A stretch of 64,000 nt of DNA, from the IMG/VR virus record IMGVR_UViG_3300031576_001126, positions 1 through 64,000 of that record; one strand, 5' to 3'. The position numbers and the translations under genes were made by a program. Positions 54,464 to 62,637 of the stretch are shown here, piece after piece. Origin of the DNA: a virus. The notes beneath the pieces are model-generated. The model saw only the letters and a list, made by a program, of their open reading frames with translations, ran no database searches and was not told where the DNA came from. The number at the start of each line of letters is the position of its first letter. Positions within the stretch are counted from its first letter, which is position 1.

Positions 54464-57400
54464 ATGTCCACTCGCACGGATTTTAAAATAAAAACAAGTG
54501 AATCATTTTTTAATTTGCCGGACACTTCTAATGTTGCTGTGCAGAAATTCACAATAACTAATGAAAATTGGATAGGTCAAGTTTTTATTTCAAAAAGTTC
54601 AGAACTTCAAAAATTCTTTTTCCTTTGCAACGACACCGAAGGTCTTGAAGTTTTTATTCACAAAGCTGATGTTTCTACTTCAAACGGAAGAACAATTTAT
54701 ACTCCAAATCAAATTGTTGTTTCTATCATTCATGAAGTTGATGGCCTAAGTCCATTTCAAGTTATTGAAAAAGACAATCCAGATAGTGTTGCCTCGTGGA
54801 ATTATCCGAATTGGCTTGCAACACCGCAAACAGCGAATGATCAGGAAGAACCCTACATTGTTGTTTTCAAGACAACATCAGATAAAAAACCCGAAGTTTA
54901 TTACACTTTTGAATACAGACAACCTATATTTCCTCAAATAATAGGTTGGAACGGAGAAGCATGGTCGAATAACAACATATCCACAAAAACAGTGAACAAA
55001 ACACAAATAGGCGCAGTCTGTTTTGGATTTATAGGAAACAATTTAAGAGAACATGATCTTGACTTGGGATCTTTGATTGTTGGAGGAAGAGATACGGCAA
55101 GAAGAGGATACCCGGTATTTATTTTTGCTGAAAATATTTCTTCTCAAAACGACAATATTATTTTGGATTTCTCAACAGTTTCTCCTGAAGATTCTTCTCT
55201 TGGAACTCCTGAAGAAACTTCAAAATCCATGATGAAATGGTATAGGTTCAATAGAAACACATTGCCGACTTCTAAGAATTTAGAATTGCTTGATGCTGAG
55301 TTTAAGACGGAATTAAATGCTGAAAACAATTTTGTGTTATTTATACATCCCGATAAACTGTCTCCATTTGCAGACACCTATCTTCCACCGTCCGACATAG
55401 AAATGATATCTAATAAAATAGGAGTTGTTCCAATTTATGATAGTGGAGAGACCAACAATAGATTTGCAACCGATTTTACAAATAGATTTCAGAAAAAATT
55501 CTGGGCTAAGTTTTCTAAAGATACTATTCTTGATCCAATAATATCTACTATAACAACTTCGGAAAAAGATCTTGATGAGAAAAGTTTAAGTGGTTTTTTG
55601 AATGGTAACTTCGCAAATGGAACAACCTCATGGCTAACTTCAGGTTCCACTATTGTCTCGGAAACTGGGACTGGAAATTTTTTGACTGGGAACGGAATAA
55701 CAAATTCAAAAAGTATAAAATTCAACCATCCTTCAAGTGGCGCATCTTTTGGTTCTCAATCTCATCCATCGTTTTTTCAATCCATAACTACTCAAAATTT
55801 GGAATCTCAAATTACTGGCAATAGTGTTTATGATTCAATAACACCGGCCGATGAATTGGAAAATCCAAGCGATCCAGATGGAGATGGGACAAGTGGAAGA
55901 TTGCATTATGTTTATTATGTCAAACGCTCAATGACGGGGTTTGCGGCAACAGAAAACGGCATAACAAGATTAGCTTTTGTGAAACAAAATGGCCAAAGTT
56001 ACATAGAAATAGTCCCAAATTATGAAGAAATATTACCTGAGGGAGAAACGGTTCCAACAACTATATCGCCTTTGGATGGCTATGAATATAGTGACACTCA
56101 GGGATGGGTCAGAATTAGTGGATATTTCAATCTAAGGACAGGCGGATCATATACAATTGATTTTTCTCCGACAGGGGCATATATAAATGGAACTTCCTAT
56201 TTTGTTATAAGGCCAACTATTCCAGCTTCAACTCAAGAAGTTTTTGTTGATGAAGTTTCTTTGACTTATTTTGATGCAACGCAGATAACGCAAACAGATG
56301 ATATAATAACAGGCAGAAACGCTTCTGGTAGCAGAAATCCAGACTATATAGATTTTTCTTTCGAAAATCCTAATGGAGAAGTTGATATTGTAAAAAAATT
56401 AACTCTATCTTCAGACATATTGGATGGGTCTTTAACCGAAAAAGAATTGGTTAGGGGTTTTGATAAGGTTGTGTTTTACAAAGGCAAATATGTTTTTTTC
56501 TCAAAAAAAACAATTGACGGACTGTTGGTTTCAAGTCCAGCTTCTATTCCAGCTACTCCGGGCAAGCTTGTTGTTTATGTTGCCGATAGCGATCTGACAA
56601 ATTTTCAAAAGAAAACAGTTCAACTTTTGGATTCTTCGCCATCAACACTTGGAATTGGCACTGGTGGAACAGAAAAAACTTATATCATAGGATTGAACGA
56701 TACAATTGTCACGAATGTATCTGGTGAAGAAACAATATTGTTTTTAACAAAAACTTTTGTAGCTTTGGGTGTCTCTCCAATTTCATATCCATCCCAATTT
56801 GACATTGGATATTATCAAGGAGATCTCTCTGAATCAACAATAAATATTCAACTAATAAATCACGAATCCACGGGGGCTCTAGACCTATCGTCAACACCAA
56901 TTGATAGATATTTTGGATCTTTTGCTCATCTTGACTCAAGAATACTTTCCGATGATAAAAATAATGCAATTTTCATATCTCCAAATAATTTAAATAATAT
57001 TTATATTTCTGCAAGTTCTGATAATTGTTCTCAAAATAAATTTGTTGGATTGGGATTGTGGAAAATAGATCTTAATGATAGTTTGTCGTCAATTTATGAA
57101 GCCGAAAGATTAAAGCCAAATTTTGAAATTCAAGCTATAGATATAAATCTAGGAACATTAAACACTGCTCAAACTGGCATATCTTCATTTAGAGATTCCA
57201 GAATAACATTTGTTTTATACGACGGGAATACAACTTATCTCGGAGTCAGAGGAAGAACTCTTTGGACGCAACCATTGTCGGTCAATGTTCTTTCCGAACA
57301 AAATACATGCAGAATATATAGAACAGTTGATTTTGTTACATTTGAACAATTGCTGGGGAACGAACCAATTTATTCTTCTGGCAATTTGCCATCTTGGCTT

Positions 57401-60400
57401 GCTGAATTTAGTTCAATAGAGGATCTGTTCACAACATCTGGGCTTGGAGACGAGATAATAAATAATGATGTAAAATTCATGTATAAAGTAGGAAATATAT
57501 TGCATGCATGGATATGTCCTCATTTTTTTGATGAAAAAAACACACCAATGCATATTGGCATAGATACAAATAACAAACTTATTTCGGTTTTAAGAAAATT
57601 TCCAATAGAAAATGTTGGCGATTCTAATTATGAGATATCTCCAAAAGTTTCAGATCTTGAGCTATACCCAAGAAGCAAAGCGTTAAGATGGATCGAAGAC
57701 GGTTCAGTAAATGGAAACTATATTTATATCTGTGGGGCCGATACATTATCCTCAAACACTGAAAATCCAACTCAAGATATAATAAATATAAATGATAATG
57801 TTCCTGTTTGCCATAGTTATCCAGATTCTTATTCTGCAAGATGGATAATGTATGATGACAGAATAATAAACAAACCTTTTGTATCTGATATAAACAATAG
57901 AAAATTTTTTATGTTTATCCCAAACTCAACATCCTTAATTGCGATTGGTGTCGGAAGAGATTCCGCAGAATTGGTAAAGGATTATCCCAGTATAACGTCA
58001 ACGTATGCCGACTTAGCTGTGAAATTAAATAGCGATGTTGGATATTACAAAGAGAATCCTCCAGTAAATAAAATTAAAATACTAGATATGAGAGACGGAA
58101 CAAATATAACTGTTATTAATAATACTGGAATAAGTGGAGGTGAAAATTTTGGAACAATAAACAATGGAATTTTTGTAACAAACAACAATGTTTATATAAC
58201 AAAGGGATCTGATTTTAGAATATATACTTCGGCTTCCATTTTAAACCCAAATTCTTCAGTTTTTGGATCCGTTTCCATTTCATCTCCTTTTGGGAAAAAG
58301 TTTTTTGGAACAGTTTCTGTATTTGAGCCAAACATTGCAGTAGGAATAATTGTAGATCTAGCAACCGGATTCCTGTCTAGTTTGGTTTTGATAAACATAT
58401 CAAATAAAGCATTCCCTTCGGCAATTCAATATTTGCCAAATCTTCCCTTTGGTGAAAGTTATTTATCTTTAGATTTTAGCGATACAGGAAACACATTGTA
58501 TGCCGCCGGGAGAAATGTTAGTGGAAATTTTATAGATATTTTTGATGTAAGTTCATCAATGTTGAATTTTGTAACGAGATTACAGACGGGCTCAACTTTT
58601 TTCTTTACAGACAGAATAAAAGTTCAAAGAGGAAAAAACAAAATAATATACAACATTTCTAATGTTGTTTTCGTATACGATATCTCTGCCGAATTAAATC
58701 CTATTCTTATGGATTCAATTGGTTTTTTAGCAAACATAGCTTTTATATCTTTCTTAAACGGAGGTCATCCTGAATCTGACGAAATTGATGATATAATATT
58801 CGTGGTATTAACAAATGGCGAAATCAATGCCTTGGATATCTCGAATATATCTATTGATGGTATTGTTACTTTGTATAATAAAAAAATATTAAATAGCGTT
58901 GTTCCTTTTACTCATTTTTCTGACATAGGAAGTTCTATAAAAATCAGAGAAGGTTTTGAAACGATAAGAGGCAAGGGCATATACAATGGAAAAACGGTTA
59001 TAAAATTTGATCATGATGAAAAATCATCAACTTTTAAAAAATATCCAGCTTTATTCCCTGACGATTCCACCGTAGAGACTAAACCAAGAGTCGGCATGTA
59101 TTGTGGATTGGTTTCTTATGGTTCTGATGAAAACATAGGAATAGAAAATGACACAAACAACATTATATCAAAATTATTTTCTTATGGTGGTATAAATTAT
59201 ATTTCTGTTAATAATGAAAATAGTGGATTTAATTTATATAAAACATATGGCATTAAAGAACTTCCACAAAATTGGGGCAATTCTTATAGAGACATAGAGG
59301 GAAACTTGGCCGACATAAACACCTATTATTCTCTTGATATAGATAAAGCTGCATTTGAAAATGTTTTTTTTGGCAAAGAAACATTTAAAAATATATCTAG
59401 AATATCGGAAACAATAAATTCAAACAATACATATTTTATTTCAGAATTAAAAACAAACAATTTATCATCCAATTTTATTGACATAGATACGGATAATCCA
59501 GAAAGAAATCTTGTATTTTTAAATCTAAATTACAAAAAACCACAACACATATCTATGTTTTATAATCTAAATTATTTTGGAGATGGTTCTGACATATTGG
59601 ATTTGAGTGACACAAACACATCTGAGACAGAATTAACGTTTACTTCCGCACAAACATTGGAAAAACTTTTTACAGATCCGGATCAAATTATAACCATACC
59701 TTTGGCTCAGGAAGTTTCCAATGATCCATCAAATAGGACTTTTATAAGAAAAACTTTACCAGCAGATATCTCATCTAATTTTTTCAGAATAGAATCAAGC
59801 TCAGTTTATGATAATGAGGCTAATGGTATAAATGTTTATATAAAATCTCTTTCTGTGAATGATGTTTCTCTTAGTTTCCCCGATTCTGAGACAGCAATTA
59901 AAACCGTGGTGGTTAATGGAATTGTATACGGAACATCACAAAGTCCAGAAAATATTATAGAAAATGACGCTATTTTGCCTCCAGATGGGGAAATAATAAT
60001 AGACTTCACTAAACCAATATATATAAATGAAATAAATTTCAAAGCCAAATATTCAAGCCCAGACTTTAAAGGTGTTGGAAGAGCAGAGTTTGAATTTTTA
60101 GCAATAACAAATATTGAAAAGGAATCAACGGGCAATGACTTGGTGTCTTCTAAAGACTGGATAAGTCTTGGAAATTCTGTATTTTATGGAAACCTAAATA
60201 ACGAAAGCGAAATATCAAAGAAAAACATATTGTCATACATACAATCTATTAGAATAATTTTAAAGTCTTCAATATCTATAACAATCAAAGAATTATCGAT
60301 AAGGGGCTTTTCTTCTGGATTATTAAATCAATTTGTTTCGTCTGGAGATATCAAATCCCAAGAATTAATTTTAGTAGATGATATTTTCGGTTTGCTTGAG

Positions 60401-61219
60401 GCCAATAACGGTTCTGTTGCTGGTGCTTTTGCTTCTTTTGAATCAAACAATAGTTCATTGGAATTTGATCTTGGTCAAACAGTTCCGATAACAAGGATAA
60501 CAATGAATGTTGCTGGAGAAGAAGAAACAAACACAAGAACACTTCAAGTTGACACTTGGGATGGAACCACTCTTTCGGAAGGGAATCCTCAGTTTGATAA
60601 TGTTTTTACAGGATCTGTGCCAAATTATGGGTTTTCATTAGTTAGATGGAAAGCAAGACCAAAAGAAAGATCGAGAGAAGTGGAAGTTGAATTCTTGGAT
60701 TCATCAGCGCCATATACTCCAGATCCATTATTAAACGACTTAGAACTTGGCGATTTTTTACTTGATTTTAACAACATATCTAATAATTCTGGGCTTCTTT
60801 TAAGATCCGGTTTGTCTGGATGGTCGTTTAGGCCATCTGTTTTTAAAGATAGATCAATTAGCGTATCTTCAAGTGAAGGAAGATTTGAAAGCGGAGATGA
60901 TGAAGATTATGTGGATGAAAATACAGATGGTTTTATTGTCGTTAATGCGCAAATGGATGAAGGTGGACCGTTTAAGGATGATGGAACAGGAAATGCCATC
61001 GGGCTTCTTGAAAACAAATTAAGTATAGATTTTTCAGCAAGAGATGTTAGAAAGATAAAAATAACTTTAAGGAATCAATTGTTCGGTGGAAGTTCTCTTA
61101 AAATCAATGGATTGCGAGTCTATACGCCAATTGTGGATTCTTTAGGAATGGCCATATTTCCAGTTTCAATGCCTGAATTGACAATAAGATTCAAAATCAA
61201 TGTTTCAACGGAAAAGTAA
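54464..61219 (+). CDS. Giant tail fibre, paralogue of the 4146-residue protein (2251 residues)
   Basis: GGAGAG lies just before the ATG. Residues 1-350 match the N-terminus of the previous protein (both have NWIGQVF or LWVGQVF, FFLCN/D-TE, a QIGAVCFG-like segment and RRGYPVF). Residues ~373-606 hold a CBM-like jelly-roll (GFLNGNFANGTTSW ... VFVDEVSLTYF) that the long paralogue lacks at this place. Residues ~620-1130 are the shared propeller-like region (VADSDLTNFQKKTVQLLDSS). Residues ~1206-1480 contain weaker propeller blades (IDIFDVSSSMLNFV). Residues 1503-2251 are the shared C-terminal block, starting GKGIYNGKTVIKFDHDE. So this is the short form of the fibre, or its hetero-partner. Confidence 0.92.
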   Translation: MSTRTDFKIKTSESFFNLPDTSNVAVQKFTITNENWIGQVFISKSSELQKFFFLCNDTEGLEVFIHKADVSTSNGRTIYTPNQIVVSIIHEVDGLSPFQVIEKDNPDSVASWNYPNWLATPQTANDQEEPYIVVFKTTSDKKPEVYYTFEYRQPIFPQIIGWNGEAWSNNNISTKTVNKTQIGAVCFGFIGNNLREHDLDLGSLIVGGRDTARRGYPVFIFAENISSQNDNIILDFSTVSPEDSSLGTPEETSKSMMKWYRFNRNTLPTSKNLELLDAEFKTELNAENNFVLFIHPDKLSPFADTYLPPSDIEMISNKIGVVPIYDSGETNNRFATDFTNRFQKKFWAKFSKDTILDPIISTITTSEKDLDEKSLSGFLNGNFANGTTSWLTSGSTIVSETGTGNFLTGNGITNSKSIKFNHPSSGASFGSQSHPSFFQSITTQNLESQITGNSVYDSITPADELENPSDPDGDGTSGRLHYVYYVKRSMTGFAATENGITRLAFVKQNGQSYIEIVPNYEEILPEGETVPTTISPLDGYEYSDTQGWVRISGYFNLRTGGSYTIDFSPTGAYINGTSYFVIRPTIPASTQEVFVDEVSLTYFDATQITQTDDIITGRNASGSRNPDYIDFSFENPNGEVDIVKKLTLSSDILDGSLTEKELVRGFDKVVFYKGKYVFFSKKTIDGLLVSSPASIPATPGKLVVYVADSDLTNFQKKTVQLLDSSPSTLGIGTGGTEKTYIIGLNDTIVTNVSGEETILFLTKTFVALGVSPISYPSQFDIGYYQGDLSESTINIQLINHESTGALDLSSTPIDRYFGSFAHLDSRILSDDKNNAIFISPNNLNNIYISASSDNCSQNKFVGLGLWKIDLNDSLSSIYEAERLKPNFEIQAIDINLGTLNTAQTGISSFRDSRITFVLYDGNTTYLGVRGRTLWTQPLSVNVLSEQNTCRIYRTVDFVTFEQLLGNEPIYSSGNLPSWLAEFSSIEDLFTTSGLGDEIINNDVKFMYKVGNILHAWICPHFFDEKNTPMHIGIDTNNKLISVLRKFPIENVGDSNYEISPKVSDLELYPRSKALRWIEDGSVNGNYIYICGADTLSSNTENPTQDIININDNVPVCHSYPDSYSARWIMYDDRIINKPFVSDINNRKFFMFIPNSTSLIAIGVGRDSAELVKDYPSITSTYADLAVKLNSDVGYYKENPPVNKIKILDMRDGTNITVINNTGISGGENFGTINNGIFVTNNNVYITKGSDFRIYTSASILNPNSSVFGSVSISSPFGKKFFGTVSVFEPNIAVGIIVDLATGFLSSLVLINISNKAFPSAIQYLPNLPFGESYLSLDFSDTGNTLYAAGRNVSGNFIDIFDVSSSMLNFVTRLQTGSTFFFTDRIKVQRGKNKIIYNISNVVFVYDISAELNPILMDSIGFLANIAFISFLNGGHPESDEIDDIIFVVLTNGEINALDISNISIDGIVTLYNKKILNSVVPFTHFSDIGSSIKIREGFETIRGKGIYNGKTVIKFDHDEKSSTFKKYPALFPDDSTVETKPRVGMYCGLVSYGSDENIGIENDTNNIISKLFSYGGINYISVNNENSGFNLYKTYGIKELPQNWGNSYRDIEGNLADINTYYSLDIDKAAFENVFFGKETFKNISRISETINSNNTYFISELKTNNLSSNFIDIDTDNPERNLVFLNLNYKKPQHISMFYNLNYFGDGSDILDLSDTNTSETELTFTSAQTLEKLFTDPDQIITIPLAQEVSNDPSNRTFIRKTLPADISSNFFRIESSSVYDNEANGINVYIKSLSVNDVSLSFPDSETAIKTVVVNGIVYGTSQSPENIIENDAILPPDGEIIIDFTKPIYINEINFKAKYSSPDFKGVGRAEFEFLAITNIEKESTGNDLVSSKDWISLGNSVFYGNLNNESEISKKNILSYIQSIRIILKSSISITIKELSIRGFSSGLLNQFVSSGDIKSQELILVDDIFGLLEANNGSVAGAFASFESNNSSLEFDLGQTVPITRITMNVAGEEETNTRTLQVDTWDGTTLSEGNPQFDNVFTGSVPNYGFSLVRWKARPKERSREVEVEFLDSSAPYTPDPLLNDLELGDFLLDFNNISNNSGLLLRSGLSGWSFRPSVFKDRSISVSSSEGRFESGDDEDYVDENTDGFIVVNAQMDEGGPFKDDGTGNAIGLLENKLSIDFSARDVRKIKITLRNQLFGGSSLKINGLRVYTPIVDSLGMAIFPVSMPELTIRFKINVSTEK

Positions 61220-61221
61220 GA

Positions 61222-62553
61222 ATGGCAAGTCAGATTCAATTCGATATATCAATATCCGCTTCTGCTCCAATTGTCGCTGCAATTGGTTCGGCTAATCTTT
61301 TATTGAATGGAAGTTTTGAAAGTTTTGAATCTCTTACTCCTTTTCTCCCTTCGGATTGGGTTTTGCTTCCACTTCCTCCGGGACCAGGAAGTCCTGTTTT
61401 TGGACCTGAGACATCAACTGTTTTTGATGAAATAAAAAGCCTTAAGTGGTCCCACGATGGAATCGGGCAGCGTCCAAGCATTCAACAAATAATAACCGCT
61501 CAAACATACATGGATGGTAAAACCATGAAGGTGACCGGGAAAATCAGGTCATCAACATCAGACAAACAAACTTTGTCTATGTCGGTAGGCATTAACGGAG
61601 TTGGAACACCAACTCTTGTCTTGCCAAATGGTAGTCAGAATGAGAACATAGAAACTCCAGAAACTGGGGTTGTTTTTAATTTAGAATATGATAATCAACA
61701 ATGGTATGATTTTGATTTTTATTATCATGTTCCAGAATCTGGAATTTTTTCATTAGGCCCAGTTCTTTTCCCAACAGCGACAGACAGTACCACGGAAGTT
61801 TATCTCGATGATGTAAGAATGTTTTTTGAAATAACGAATAGGTCGGAATCGTGGAGAATAGATCTTGAACCAATTGATAATCTTCTTTATGGATATGGAT
61901 ATGGGTATTCATATGATTTTATAAATGTTGGAGATCCAATTGACTTAACCGATTTGAGTTATTTTAATGTATTCGGTATTCTTGGAGATTATGAAGGAAT
62001 TGGATATAATAATACAGTAACAAATATTGACTTGCCATCTGAGTTTGTTGATGCCGGATATCAATATGGATTTGGTTATGAGTCAGGACCATTCTTCAAG
62101 GCTGACGGAGAAGACACCATAACAGTCAGAGCAACTGTTTTTGAAAACAATATAAGACAACCGAATATAAGAGTTGTTTTTAAAGCATCTCCGTTTGTTA
62201 CTTTGTCCCCGCATTCAACTACCACGGATGCTTTTGGAGAAGCCTTTTGTAATGTGAGTTTCAATTCCGATGTAAGCCAAAACACTTTAAGACAACCTGG
62301 AAATACAGTTTTATCAAATGTTAGCTTCAATGGATTTCTTTCGATATTTTGTGAGATTGATAAAAACCCAGAAGAAGAAGAGGGAATATTCTTAATACAA
62401 ACAAGCTCTGTGCAAGTAACGAACACATCCTTAAATATATTGGATATAGGAACATATGGGTTCGGAAAAAGGACATATGGGTATGGCTATAATTACGGAT
62501 ACGGTTATACTCCAAATAATTTTGATATAAATGATCTGTTTTTCATATCGTGA
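61222..62553 (+). CDS. Tail protein with CBM-like, YGYG and Ig-like (Big-1) domains
   Basis: 443 residues; start two bases after the previous stop. Residues ~25-210 form a CBM-like jelly-roll (LLLNGSFESFE, SLKWSHDG, VYLDDVRMFF), closely like that of the 1899-residue protein. Residues ~220-290 hold the YGYG module (LLYGYGYGYSYDF, SYFNVFGILGDYEGIGY, YQYGFGYESG). Residues ~292-350 (DTITVRATVFENNIRQPNIR, then TTTDAFGEAFCNVSF) match a bacterial Ig-like Big-1 domain of the invasin type. The C-terminus returns to YGYGYNYGYGYTPNNFDIND and ends LFFIS. Likely a small adhesin or a connector between fibres. It ends with TGA. Confidence 0.88.
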   Translation: MASQIQFDISISASAPIVAAIGSANLLLNGSFESFESLTPFLPSDWVLLPLPPGPGSPVFGPETSTVFDEIKSLKWSHDGIGQRPSIQQIITAQTYMDGKTMKVTGKIRSSTSDKQTLSMSVGINGVGTPTLVLPNGSQNENIETPETGVVFNLEYDNQQWYDFDFYYHVPESGIFSLGPVLFPTATDSTTEVYLDDVRMFFEITNRSESWRIDLEPIDNLLYGYGYGYSYDFINVGDPIDLTDLSYFNVFGILGDYEGIGYNNTVTNIDLPSEFVDAGYQYGFGYESGPFFKADGEDTITVRATVFENNIRQPNIRVVFKASPFVTLSPHSTTTDAFGEAFCNVSFNSDVSQNTLRQPGNTVLSNVSFNGFLSIFCEIDKNPEEEEGIFLIQTSSVQVTNTSLNILDIGTYGFGKRTYGYGYNYGYGYTPNNFDINDLFFIS

Positions 62554-62637
62554 GGTTAATTAAAAATGTCATCATTACTTTTTATGGGGAAAATATAAAG
62601 GATAAAAGATAAAAATATCTTAAAGAGGTATTTTCAA
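62554..62637 (+). other. Spacer before the last gene
   Basis: 84 bases with a short palindrome (AAGATA-AAAA-TATCTT at 62607-62622) and GAGGT as ribosome binding site for the next gene. No promoter or terminator is clear. Confidence 0.4.

Noticed and set aside
372-62553. Stop-codon recoding as seen in some large phages
   Set aside because: All three stops end well-supported genes (for example TAG at 12616 and 18892, TGA at 10852 and 62551, TAA at 14319), and long genes are intact in the standard bacterial code.
62568-62600. Ten-codon frame with a GAGG site between the last two genes
   Set aside because: Too short to support, and no sign of a leader-peptide mechanism.
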